Assembly (NCBI GenBank): GCA_943333505.2
Contig: CALQTN020000020.1
Span: 1 to 59,825, forward strand
Direction of reading: 5' to 3'
DNA length: 59,825 nucleotides
Origin: Asaia bogorensis
Lineage (GTDB): Bacteria; Pseudomonadota; Alphaproteobacteria; Acetobacterales; Acetobacteraceae
The notes under the pieces are model-generated. The model ran no database searches. It saw only the letters and a program-made list of their open reading frames with translations, and had not been told where the DNA came from. The position numbers and the translations under genes were made by a program. The first letter of the stretch is position 1. Every line of letters starts with the position of its first letter. Shown here one piece after another: positions 50,843 through 59,825 of the stretch.

Positions 50843-52438
50843 CTAAGCGTCCGCCAACGGGGACGGAATGCGCGCCAAGTTCTCCGCTAGGACCACGATC
50901 ATAGCTTTCATGCCCGATCCATAGCCTGCGCTCTCATTCGTGTGTCCCGTGTGTCCCGTGATCGCGTTCCGGACTTCCTCGGGCATCACAACGCCACGGG
51001 CGGCGTCGATGAAGTAGTGCCGCCAGGAATGCGACGGGCTTATCAGTTGGTCCGCAAGCTTAAGATCGTTCCGGAGCCATCGGGTCATCACCCGGGAAGC
51101 CTCAGAGGCTCGGGTGCCAAATGATTTGGACAAGGGAACATCTGGCCAGAGTGGGGACCCCAAGGGCAGCGCGGCGACATACTCAATGAAACCCTCAGCC
51201 ATCAACGCCGGATGAATGGGAACTGTCCGAACGGATGCGGCGTTCTTGACCGAGGCCCCCTCGCCTTCATCGTGGATACGCAGAGCCGTCACCCCATGGA
51301 TTGTCACGATGTCGGACCGTGTTGCCTGGGCAATTTCTCCAACCCGAGCGCCGGTAAAACACAAGACCCAGGGAGCCCACCTTAGGAAGCCGGATCGACC
51401 CCGTGCGGCCTCCAGGATCATCGCGGCTTCATCCCGTGTGAATGGGCGGACGGCCTTTGCTCGCTTCTTGGCCTTGGGAGGCAATAGGCCGCTGAAGGGG
51501 TTACCCTCGGGCAGCTTGCCGTTCGCTATTCCCCAGGTCCACAATGCCGAGCATTCGGATAGATCATTCCTGACCGTAGGCACTGCCAGTCCTCGGCCCT
51601 GCATGTCCTCTTTCCACCGCACGGCATCGGCGCGGACAACCTTGCTGGCGTCCTGGTGTCCCATGAAAGCCCCGAGGCGGATTAATGTTCTAAGGCGGTC
51701 ATACGCAGCCCTCTGGATCGGTCGGGCGTCAATGTTCATTCCACGGTCGGCGGCCCAACCCTTGACCAGCGCGGTCATGTCGCAACCTGGGGACGGCTTG
51801 GGGCCAACCTTGGGGACAACCTTTGGGGCGGACGGCGGGGCTACAGCGGGGAACCGTTGGGCCGTTGTGTCATCCGACCAGTCGCCCCTAGTCCGCTTCA
51901 GCATCATCTGAGCGAAGTCGGATCGAATCCGCATGATCTCTACGGCTGCCCGGTTGACGGTTTGCGGATCATCTGACCACCCGGCTTCCCTTAGGGCGCT
52001 GCGGGCCTCGATAATTTCAATACGTGATGGCATGACATCCCGGTCAATCACCCTACCGGAGCCGTCCACAATTTCAGCCCCTAGGCGGTCCCCGATGTCG
52101 TCGAGGTGGTGGTGCCAGTTTAGGGCATCGCCTGCATTGTCGCCTTGAGCCCGGACGCGCCACCGATAGGCCTCACCAGCAAGCCCCGCTATGTCCCGAT
52201 CAGTCGGCACTGGGGCGCGGCCCTCGGCTGCCGCACGGATGGCGGCGAGTTTGTCTTGCAGGCGCACCAGGGCGGCAGGGGCGGACCGCACGGCCTCTCT
52301 GGCGTCCTTAGTTCCCAGGCTTTCGACTAATTCAGTCCGAACGCCATGGAGTCGATGGGCGGCATCGCGCAGCATGGGCGGGATCATCAGCCGAATGCGG
52401 TATGTTCCGGACTTAGGATGCTTGGTTGGTCGGGTCAT
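50843..52438 (-). CDS. Tyrosine recombinase (integrase) of the element
   Basis: A 531-residue phage-type integrase. The catalytic domain shows the box I arginine (TGARVGEIAQ), the HxxR pair in SPSHSWRHYFIDAAR, a following TGHTGHTNES and the nucleophile Tyr in SAGYGSGMK. A long N-terminal half (about 300 residues) includes arm-binding and core-binding domains. It lies 98 bases from the tRNA-Gln end and reads away from it, the usual place for an integrase in tRNA-targeting elements. ATG 52438 is preferred; 52459 is in frame. Confidence 0.93.
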   Translation of the reverse strand: MTRPTKHPKSGTYRIRLMIPPMLRDAAHRLHGVRTELVESLGTKDAREAVRSAPAALVRLQDKLAAIRAAAEGRAPVPTDRDIAGLAGEAYRWRVRAQGDNAGDALNWHHHLDDIGDRLGAEIVDGSGRVIDRDVMPSRIEIIEARSALREAGWSDDPQTVNRAAVEIMRIRSDFAQMMLKRTRGDWSDDTTAQRFPAVAPPSAPKVVPKVGPKPSPGCDMTALVKGWAADRGMNIDARPIQRAAYDRLRTLIRLGAFMGHQDASKVVRADAVRWKEDMQGRGLAVPTVRNDLSECSALWTWGIANGKLPEGNPFSGLLPPKAKKRAKAVRPFTRDEAAMILEAARGRSGFLRWAPWVLCFTGARVGEIAQATRSDIVTIHGVTALRIHDEGEGASVKNAASVRTVPIHPALMAEGFIEYVAALPLGSPLWPDVPLSKSFGTRASEASRVMTRWLRNDLKLADQLISPSHSWRHYFIDAARGVVMPEEVRNAITGHTGHTNESAGYGSGMKAMIVVLAENLARIPSPLADA

Positions 52439-52536
52439 TTGGATCGCCACTCTGGACACCTCGCCGTATCACCGCGGGGTCGTAGCCTATTGATAAAGCT
52501 TAAGTCTTTGGCCCCAAACGGTATTGGGGAGAGACC

Positions 52537-52551
52537 CTGGGGGACCTGGAT
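52537..52551 (+). other. attR: tRNA-Gln 3' end at the element boundary
   Basis: CTGGGGGACCTGGAT, identical to attL at 44631-44645. The remaining tRNA sequence to the right (TCGAACCAAGG and on) is chromosomal. Confidence 0.85.
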
Positions 52552-52607
52552 TCGAACCAAGGATGCACGGGTCAGAGCCGAGAGTTTTACCGCTAAACTA
52601 TCCCCCA
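52537..52607 (-). tRNA. tRNA-Gln (anticodon CUG)
   Basis: A complete cloverleaf of 71 bases can be drawn: acceptor TGGGGGA with TCCCCCA, D-arm GTTT/AAAC, anticodon loop CTCTGAC giving anticodon CTG, variable loop CATC, T-arm CTTGG/CCAGG with TTCGAAT, and discriminator G. The anticodon stem has one T-T mismatch. The 3' CCA is not encoded at this location; the next bases are GGG because the integrative element begins here. The gene remains intact through the discriminator. Confidence 0.92.
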
Positions 52608-52749
52608 ACGGTGTCGGGCCTCTAGCATGGGCGCGCAGCGATTTGCAACTGAACCACAAGCAGCCCTGGCATCCATGTGAAATGGTGCTTGCCCCTCCCC
52701 CCCCCAAAGCCGATGATAGCAATCAACCGCAACAGGTCCGCCCGCCCGA

Positions 52750-53787
52750 ATGTCCGAGTCTGTCGCCCCCTTCCAGCCCGACCGAGGCCGCACATCCGGC
52801 CCGGTTTACGCTGCGCTGGATCTGGGCACCAATAATTGCCGCCTGCTGGTGGCGGCGCCGACACCTGACGGCTTCCGTGTGGTGGATAGTTTCAGCCGCA
52901 TCGTCCGGCTTGGTGAAGGGTTGCAGACCTCCGGCAAGCTCTGCGATGTGGCGATGGACCGCGCCATCGGGGCGCTGCACGGTTGCGCGCAACGCCTTGC
53001 CCGGCGCCCGGTGCGGGGCCTGCGGGCCATCGCCACCGAAGCCTGCCGGCGGGCGACCAACGGGCGGGAGTTTCTGGCCCGGGTCAGCCGCGAAACCGGG
53101 TTGCCGATTGAGATTATCTCGGCGCGTGAAGAAGCCGAACTCGCGCTCGAAAGCTGTGCGCCGTTGCTCGAAGACGCCGGCCGCAGCCAGGGCATCGGAC
53201 GCCGGGCGCTGCTGTTCGATATCGGCGGCGGCTCGACCGAGATCGCCTGGATCCGGCTTGCCCCGGCCGAAGGATGCGGGCCGCAGCTGATCGGCACGAT
53301 CTCCATGCCGGTTGGCGTGGTAACCCTCGCCGAGCGCTTTGGCCACGCTGGGTTCGAGGCTGCCGGGTTCGAGGCAATGGTTGCCGACGTGCTGGCGCGC
53401 ATCCAGAATTTCGAGGCGGTGCATTGCATTCGCCAGGAAATCCGCCAAGGCGGGGTTCACTTTGTCGGGACGTCGGGCACCGTCACCACCCTCGCGGGGA
53501 TTGTCCTCGATCTGCCGCGCTATTCGCGCATGGCGGTCGATGGCGCGATCCTGACCCATGATGAGGCGCAGATCGCGCTGGCGCGGCTGCGGGCACTCGG
53601 ACGGAAAGGGCTGTCGGAGCATCCCTGCGTCGGCCCCGAGCGGGCCGAATTTGTGCTGCCGGGCTGCGCGATTTTCGCCGCGATCCAGCAATTATGGCCT
53701 GCGCCGCATGTCCTGGTTGCTGATCGCGGCCTGCGCGAAGGCATGCTGCTGCGGATGATGCGCAATGACCGGGCACGGAGCCGGTAG
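52750..53787 (+). CDS. Ppx/GppA family phosphatase (exopolyphosphatase or pppGpp phosphatase)
   Basis: A 345-residue ASKHA-fold phosphatase. ATP-like binding loops DLGTNNCRLLVAA (about 24-36) and DIGGGSTEIAW are both present, as are FVGTSGTVTTLAG and a C-terminal DRGLREGML. It cleaves polyphosphate or pppGpp. Length is that of the short GppA-like forms. It is followed 32 bases later by rlmE in the same direction, a conserved pairing in alphaproteobacteria. Confidence 0.93.
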   Translation: MSESVAPFQPDRGRTSGPVYAALDLGTNNCRLLVAAPTPDGFRVVDSFSRIVRLGEGLQTSGKLCDVAMDRAIGALHGCAQRLARRPVRGLRAIATEACRRATNGREFLARVSRETGLPIEIISAREEAELALESCAPLLEDAGRSQGIGRRALLFDIGGGSTEIAWIRLAPAEGCGPQLIGTISMPVGVVTLAERFGHAGFEAAGFEAMVADVLARIQNFEAVHCIRQEIRQGGVHFVGTSGTVTTLAGIVLDLPRYSRMAVDGAILTHDEAQIALARLRALGRKGLSEHPCVGPERAEFVLPGCAIFAAIQQLWPAPHVLVADRGLREGMLLRMMRNDRARSR

Positions 53788-53819
53788 CAAAACTGCGCCG
53801 AACCGGCTAAACGGGCGCA

Positions 53820-54527
53820 ATGTCCTCCCGATCCGGAAAAGGCCCGTCTTCGACCCGCGGCCTCAGTGTTTTTGTCAAAACGTCCAAGAAGCGCAGCCCG
53901 GCATCGGCCGCTTGGCTGACGCGGCAATTGAACGACCCCTATGTCGCCGCGGCCAAGGCGCAGGGCTGGCGATCCCGCGCCGCATTCAAGCTGATTGAAC
54001 TCGATGATCGCTATCATGTGCTCAAACCCGGCAGCATTGTGGTTGATCTTGGCGCAGCACCTGGTGGCTGGGCGCAGGTGGCGGTGAAACGGGGTGCAGC
54101 GAAAGTGCTGGGCCTGGATCTGCTGCCAATCGACCCGTTGTACGGCGCGACATTTGTTGAGGGCGATTTCAACGACCCCGACATGCCGGCGCGGTTGATC
54201 GGAATGCTGGGCGGCAAGGTCGATGTGGTGCTGTCCGACATGGCGCCCAACACGACCGGGCACGCCGCAACCGATCATTTGCGGATCATCGCGCTGGCTG
54301 AACTCGCCTTGGAGTTTGCCTCGCAAATTCTGGCGCCCGGCGGATCGTTCGCGGCGAAAGTGTTTCAAGGCGGCACAGAAGGACTGATGCTGGCGCCGAT
54401 GAAGCGGATGTTTACCAAGGTGCTGCACGTCAAGCCGCCAGCGTCACGCAAGGACAGCAGTGAGCTTTATGTGCTGGCAATGGGATTTCGGGGCGCGGAT
54501 CCCGGCCCCGCCGAACCCGACGCATAG
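53820..54527 (+). CDS. rlmE: 23S rRNA (uridine-2552 2'-O)-methyltransferase
   Basis: A 235-residue FtsJ/RlmE enzyme that methylates U2552 of 23S rRNA late in 50S assembly. The K-D-K-E tetrad is visible: K57 (RAAFKLIE), D140 (LSDMAPN), K180 (FAAKVFQGG) and E215 (SSELYVLA). SAM-binding motif I is VVDLGAAPGGWAQV. A ~30-residue basic N-terminal tail precedes the core. Confidence 0.96.
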   Translation: MSSRSGKGPSSTRGLSVFVKTSKKRSPASAAWLTRQLNDPYVAAAKAQGWRSRAAFKLIELDDRYHVLKPGSIVVDLGAAPGGWAQVAVKRGAAKVLGLDLLPIDPLYGATFVEGDFNDPDMPARLIGMLGGKVDVVLSDMAPNTTGHAATDHLRIIALAELALEFASQILAPGGSFAAKVFQGGTEGLMLAPMKRMFTKVLHVKPPASRKDSSELYVLAMGFRGADPGPAEPDA

Positions 54528-54596
54528 CAGCCCAACTGTCGGAAAACCGTGCTTGCGCCGGTCAGTCCACAAGCTTATGAGGACGCGTCAAGGTAA

Positions 54597-56114
<1,518 letters not shown>

Positions 56115-56120
56115 GGCAAG

Positions 56121-56250
56121 CAGCTCTTTTGTGAATAAAAAGAACCAAAAAAACTTTCTATCTACGGCGCACCACGGCCGGTACGCACTCCGCACCACAG
56201 TCGTAAAGTTTTTTGCTTTTTTGTTTTCAAACAAAAAAGACACTTTCTTA
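56121..56250. repeat. Composite palindromic repeat between guaB and the methyltransferase gene
   Basis: Left half (56121-56158) and right half (56204-56250) are inverted copies of the T-rich hairpin unit, with a 45-base spacer. The right half contains TTTTTTGTTTTCAAACAAAA, forming a strong AT hairpin just before the downstream gene. Same organisation as 13311-13458. Confidence 0.7.
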
Positions 56251-56260
56251 GGATGATCTT

Positions 56261-57553
56261 TTGACCCCGTCAGCCCGCCTCTTAGCCGCCATCGAACTCG
56301 TCGGTGCAGTCGAAGCCGCCAACCGTAAACCGGCCGACGCCATTGCCAACGCGTTTTTCCGCGAGCGCCGCTTCATCGGCTCGGGCGACCGGCGGTCAGT
56401 GTCGGATCGCGCCTGGGCGGTCCTGCGGACCCGCCGCAAGCTCGGCTGGTGGCTCGGGCGCAACGATGGCAGCACCAAACAATCCCCACGTTTGCTGGTG
56501 GCAGCGTCATTGCTGCTGGAAGGCTGGACGCTGGCCGGGTTGGACCAAAGCTATTCCGGCGGCCAATACGCGCCGTCTCCGTTGAGTGGCGGAGAAAAAT
56601 CGGGCCTGGCGCGGCTGGAGAACCACAGCCTCGAACATCCAGAAATGCCCGACGCGGTCAGGCTCGAAGTGCCGGACTGGATCGTGCCGCATCTGGTGGC
56701 GCGGTTTGGTGACACGCTGAACGCCGAAATGTCGGCGATGGCGCTGCCGGCACCGCTTGATCTGCGGGTCAATCTGCTGCGTGGCACCCGTGAGCAGGCA
56801 ATGGCCGCGCTCGCGATCGAGGGCGTTGAAACCTCGCCCACCGAATTTTCCCCCTGGGGTTTGCGCATCCCGACCCGCCGGGCAATCACCACCGGCAAGG
56901 CGTTCACCTCCGGGTTGGTTGAAATTCAGGATGAAGGTAGCCAGTTGGTCGCCTTGCTGGTCGGTGCCGGCCCCGGGATGCGGGTCGTCGACTGGTGCGC
57001 CGGCGCGGGCGGCAAGACATTGGCGCTGGCGATGACAATGCAGAACCAGGGCCATATCGTGGCCTGCGATGTTTCCGCGCCCAGGCTGGAAGGTGCGGTA
57101 AAACGCCTGCGCCGCGCTGGTGTCCACAATGTCGAGCAATACCTGATTGAGGCAACTGGCAAGTGGACCAAGCGTCGCGCCGGCAGTTTCGATCGCGTGC
57201 TGGTCGATGCCCCCTGCACCGGCACCGGCACCTGGCGCCGTAACCCCGACGCACGACTGCGCCTGGTGCCAAACGACCTTGCCGAACTCGTGGTCAAGCA
57301 GGCTGGAATTTTGCGCCGTGCAGCCGAGTTGGTGAAAGTCGGCGGGCGCTTGGTTTACGCCACCTGCTCGCTTTTGCTCGATGAAAACGACCATCAGGTC
57401 ACGAGCTTCCTGGCCGAAAACCCGAATTTCCAAATGGTCCCGTTGCGAGAGGCTTGGCCCGCGGCACCCGAGACCGGCGACGCACTACGCCTGACGCCCC
57501 GGCTTCACGGCACGGACGGTTTCTATGGCGCGGTATTGGAACGGATCGGGTGA
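56261..57553 (+). CDS. RsmB/NOP family 16S rRNA (cytosine-C5)-methyltransferase
   Basis: A 430-residue SAM-dependent m5C methyltransferase. N-terminal NusB-like helices, then motif I VVDWCAGAGGKTLALAMT, the PC motif DAPCTGTGTWRRNP and the TC motif YATCSLLLDENDHQV with the catalytic cysteine. Methylates C967 in 16S rRNA if orthologous to RsmB, though several NOP-type paralogues exist. Start TTG 56261 follows AGGA by 7 bases. It overlaps the next gene by 4 bases. Confidence 0.92.
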   Translation: MTPSARLLAAIELVGAVEAANRKPADAIANAFFRERRFIGSGDRRSVSDRAWAVLRTRRKLGWWLGRNDGSTKQSPRLLVAASLLLEGWTLAGLDQSYSGGQYAPSPLSGGEKSGLARLENHSLEHPEMPDAVRLEVPDWIVPHLVARFGDTLNAEMSAMALPAPLDLRVNLLRGTREQAMAALAIEGVETSPTEFSPWGLRIPTRRAITTGKAFTSGLVEIQDEGSQLVALLVGAGPGMRVVDWCAGAGGKTLALAMTMQNQGHIVACDVSAPRLEGAVKRLRRAGVHNVEQYLIEATGKWTKRRAGSFDRVLVDAPCTGTGTWRRNPDARLRLVPNDLAELVVKQAGILRRAAELVKVGGRLVYATCSLLLDENDHQVTSFLAENPNFQMVPLREAWPAAPETGDALRLTPRLHGTDGFYGAVLERIG

Positions 57554-58101
57554 TTATCATCCGCCGCGCCCGCCCGACCGATGCCGCCGCGATCGGCACG
57601 GTGCATGTGGCGGCGTGGCGCAGCACTTATGCGGCGATTTTGCCGCATGACTATCTCACCCGACTGTCTGCGATACGGCAGGCAGCGCATTATCAGGCCG
57701 CGATCAATGGCGGCATCGGCGTTTATGTCGCGGTCAGTTCAGAAGCCGATCCTGCCGCCGCTACGATCATCGGTTTTGCCACTGCCGGGCGTGCGCGCCA
57801 AGCTGAAGGCGCACCCGCCGATGGCGAAATCGAAACGCTTTACGTGTTGGATGACTGGCGCGACCGCGGTGTTGGCCGCCGCCTGATGAACGCAGCTGTC
57901 GGGCATTTGGTTGAAAAGACGTGCGAGACGGCTTTTCTGTGGGTGCTGCGTGACAACCCGAGCCGCTGGTTTTACGCCCATCTTGGTGGCAAGCCGGTCG
58001 CCGAAATTGTCATCCAGGTCGGCGGCCATGACGTCACCCAAACAGCCTATGTCTGGTCCCCGATCGCCCGCCTTGCCGAAGCAACCAAAACCGAGCGATG
58101 A
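57550..58101 (+). CDS. GNAT-family N-acetyltransferase
   Basis: A 183-residue protein with the acetyl-CoA binding motif YVLDDWRDRGVGRRLMNAAV (Q/RxxGxG/A) and RRARPTDAAAIGTVHVAAWR at the N-terminus, as in many GNATs. Substrate unknown. Start GTG 57550 overlaps the methyltransferase stop (GTGA), suggesting coupled translation. It lies between two conserved genes, so it was probably inserted into the gua cluster. Confidence 0.88.
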   Translation: MIIIRRARPTDAAAIGTVHVAAWRSTYAAILPHDYLTRLSAIRQAAHYQAAINGGIGVYVAVSSEADPAAATIIGFATAGRARQAEGAPADGEIETLYVLDDWRDRGVGRRLMNAAVGHLVEKTCETAFLWVLRDNPSRWFYAHLGGKPVAEIVIQVGGHDVTQTAYVWSPIARLAEATKTER

Positions 58102-58131
58102 CATGCAAATCTTCGCCCAAAGGACAAACCC

Positions 58132-59688
58132 ATGACCGATGCCGCCGACCGCGTTCTGATCCTCGACTTCGGCAGCCAGGTCACCCAGCTGATCGCCCGC
58201 CGCGTGCGTGAAACCGGGGTCTATTGTGAGATCTTCCCCTACAACGCCACCCCCGAACGCATCGCCGCCTTCGCCCCCAAGGCGATCATCCTGTCCGGCG
58301 GCCCCGCCAGCGTCCCAGACGGCAATTCGCCCCGCGCCCCGCAAATGGTCTTCGAGGCCGGCGTCCCAGTGCTCGGCATCTGCTACGGACAAATGACGTT
58401 GTGCGAGCAACTCGGCGGCCAGGTCGCAGCATCCGACCACCGCGAATTCGGCCGCGCCTTCGTCGATGTCCACGACGATTGCGACCTGTTCAAAGGCGTC
58501 TGGGACAAAGGTAGCCGCCACGAAGTCTGGATGAGCCATGGCGACCGGGTGATTGCCCTCCCCCCCGGTTTCCGCGCCGTCGGAACTTCCGAAGGCGCGC
58601 CTTTTGCCGCCTTCGCTGACGAAACCCGCCATTTCTACGGCCTGATGTTCCACCCCGAGGTTGTCCACACACCCGACGGCGCCAAGCTGTTGCGCAATTT
58701 CGTCCACGGCATCGCCGGCCTCGGCGGTAACTGGACCATGGCCGGCTTCAAGGACGCCCAGATCGCCGCCATTCGCAAGCAGGTCGGCAGCGGCCGGGTC
58801 ATTTGCGGCCTCTCCGGCGGTGTGGACTCAGCCGTCGCCGCCGTCCTGATCCACCAAGCCATCGGCGCCCAACTAACCTGCATCTTCGTCGACCACGGCA
58901 TGCTCCGCATGGACGAAGCCGAAGACGTCGTCCGCACCTTCCGCGACCGTTTCAACATCACCCTCGTCCACCGTGATGCCTCCGACCTGTTCATCGACGC
59001 CCTCGAAGGCATCACCGACCCCGAAACCAAGCGCAAAACCATCGGCCGGCTGTTCATCGAGGTCTTCGAGGAAGAAGCCAAGAAAATCGGCGGCGCCGAC
59101 TTCCTCGCCCAAGGCACGCTTTACCCCGACGTCATCGAGAGCGTGAGCTTCACCGGCGGCCCCAGCGTCACCATCAAATCCCACCACAATGTCGGCGGCC
59201 TGCCCGATCGGATGCGGATGCAACTGGTCGAGCCCTTGCGCGAATTGTTCAAGGACGAGGTCCGCGTCCTCGGCCGCGAACTCAAAATCCCCGAAATCCT
59301 GGTCGGCCGCCACCCCTTCCCCGGCCCCGGCCTCGCCATCCGCATGCCCGGCACCATCACCCGCGAAAAAATCGCCATCCTGCAAAAAGTCGATGCCATC
59401 TACCTCGAAGAAATCCGCAACGCCGGCCTCTACGACGCGATCTGGCAAGCCTTCGCCGTGCTGCTCCCGGTCCGCACCGTCGGCGTCATGGGCGATGGCC
59501 GCACCTATGACATGGCCTGCGCCCTCCGCGCCGTCACCAGCACCGATGGCATGACCGCCGATGTCTACCCGTTCGACATGGGCTTCCTCACCCGCGTCGC
59601 CGGCCGCATCGTCAACGAAGTCCGCGGCGTCAACCGCGTCACCTACGACATCACCTCCAAACCCCCCGGCACGATCGAGTGGGAATAG
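58132..59688 (+). CDS. guaA: GMP synthase (glutamine-hydrolysing)
   Basis: A 518-residue bifunctional enzyme that converts XMP to GMP using glutamine. The N-terminal class I amidotransferase has nucleophile C84 (GICYGQM) and the His/Glu pair in [12 protein letters not shown]. The ATP pyrophosphatase PP-loop is [10 protein letters not shown] (about 226-235), and the C-terminal dimer domain ends [11 protein letters not shown]. Start ATG 58132. Downstream of guaB, it completes the branch to GMP. Confidence 0.98.
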   Translation: MTDAADRVLILDFGSQVTQLIARRVRETGVYCEIFPYNATPERIAAFAPKAIILSGGPASVPDGNSPRAPQMVFEAGVPVLGICYGQMTLCEQLGGQVAASDHREFGRAFVDVHDDCDLFKGVWDKGSRHEVWMSHGDRVIALPPGFRAVGTSEGAPFAAFADETRHFYGLMFHPEVVHTPDGAKLLRNFVHGIAGLGGNWTMAGFKDAQIAAIRKQVGSGRVICGLSGGVDSAVAAVLIHQAIGAQLTCIFVDHGMLRMDEAEDVVRTFRDRFNITLVHRDASDLFIDALEGITDPETKRKTIGRLFIEVFEEEAKKIGGADFLAQGTLYPDVIESVSFTGGPSVTIKSHHNVGGLPDRMRMQLVEPLRELFKDEVRVLGRELKIPEILVGRHPFPGPGLAIRMPGTITREKIAILQKVDAIYLEEIRNAGLYDAIWQAFAVLLPVRTVGVMGDGRTYDMACALRAVTSTDGMTADVYPFDMGFLTRVAGRIVNEVRGVNRVTYDITSKPPGTIEWE

Positions 59689-59693
59689 CACCC

Positions 59694-59825
59694 GTGATCA
59701 CCCTTCACGGCATAAAAGCCTGCGACACCATGAAAAAAGCCCGCGCCTGGCTCGATACACACGGGGTCGCCTACCACTTCCACGACTACAAAACTGCCGG
59801 CATCACCCGGCCGATGCTGGAACAC
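59694..59825 (+). CDS. ArsC/Spx-family (YffB-like) protein, N-terminal part
   Basis: GTG 59694 begins VITLHGIKACDTMKKARAWL and continues HGVAYHFHDYKTAGITR to the window edge. The thioredoxin-like start with C-D-T in place of the CxxC or CxxS motif and the D-Y-K-T-x-G pattern are typical of YffB/ArsC-like reductases of unknown substrate. Five bases separate it from guaA. The rest lies outside the window. Confidence 0.8.
   Translation, partial: MITLHGIKACDTMKKARAWLDTHGVAYHFHDYKTAGITRPMLEH

Larger units (their letters stand above)
44631..52551. mobile_element. 7.9-kb integrative element inserted in tRNA-Gln(CUG)
   Basis: The 15-bp direct repeats CTGGGGGACCTGGAT at 44631-44645 and 52537-52551 are identical, and the right copy is the 3' end of a tRNA-Gln gene. 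A tyrosine-recombinase gene lies immediately inside the right end, as in tRNA-targeting elements. The flank left of the left copy carries the CCA that the tRNA now lacks. Genes inside: a hypothetical protein, a serine recombinase, a Sel1-repeat protein, an M91-like peptidase, three unknown or DNA-binding proteins and the integrase. Several of the genes use AGG, GGG and CTA codons that are rare in the surrounding host genes. Confidence 0.88.

Overview
The window is GC-rich (by eye roughly 63-66%) chromosomal DNA that looks alphaproteobacterial, most like Rhodospirillales/Acetobacteraceae. The support is a guaB - rsmB-type methyltransferase - guaA block next to ppx and rlmE, an alphaproteobacterial-style ComEC, a DUF3297 protein, and small dispersed palindromic repeats of kinds often seen in alphaproteobacteria. 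The genus cannot be named from the sequence alone.

Layout. 1-3864: end of an ISAs1-like insertion sequence that has cut away most of a heavy-metal RND adaptor gene, followed by an intact CusA/CzcA-type pump and a small periplasmic protein. 3869-6037: methionine aminopeptidase, two paralogous 74-residue membrane proteins (one behind a near-perfect sigma-54 promoter) and a MocR-type remnant. 6055-14973 (minus): Baeyer-Villiger-type monooxygenase, acyl-CoA carboxyltransferase and a complete peptide/opine-type ABC importer. 15072-26598 (plus): a ten-gene, almost fully overlapping catabolic operon. 26813-31916: SDR, alpha/beta hydrolase, enoyl-CoA hydratase, glycosyltransferase and a membrane protein, bracketed by two inverted copies of a ~107-bp repeat. 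32100-35664: gltX and comEC. 35782-38518: MazF-type toxin-antitoxin pair and a frameshifted TIR-leucine-rich-repeat gene. 38648-44220: M20 peptidase, a P450 remnant, DUF3297, a nitroreductase-MarR operon with a 42-bp palindromic operator, and two lipoproteins. 44631-52551: a 7.9-kb integrative element in tRNA-Gln(CUG). 52750-59825: ppx/gppA-type gene, rlmE, guaB, an RsmB/NOP-type methyltransferase, a GNAT gene, guaA and the start of an ArsC/Spx-like gene.

How genes work together. The most interesting region is the 15072-26598 operon: IorA/IorB-like 2-oxoacid:ferredoxin oxidoreductase, Rieske dioxygenase alpha/beta, acyl-CoA ligase, thiolase-like protein without the nucleophilic cysteine, DUF35-SDR fusion, cyclase-family (isatin-hydrolase-like) hydrolase, SDR and a TauE/SafE carrier. 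These fit an indole-3-acetate-type route: ring hydroxylation to a dioxindole acid, CoA activation, retro-aldol release of isatin and acetyl-CoA, hydrolysis to isatinate, and oxidative decarboxylation to anthraniloyl-CoA. This is an inference from families and order; the dioxygenase substrate is not proven by sequence. The divergent ABC importer is a natural uptake candidate.

The second notable object is the integrative element. A 15-bp copy of the tRNA-Gln 3' end lies at 44631-44645, with the missing CCA next to it, so both ends can be placed to the base. It carries a serine recombinase, a tyrosine integrase, an M91-like metallopeptidase behind two tandem palindromes, and several unrecognised proteins. 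I found no CRISPR array and no rRNA.
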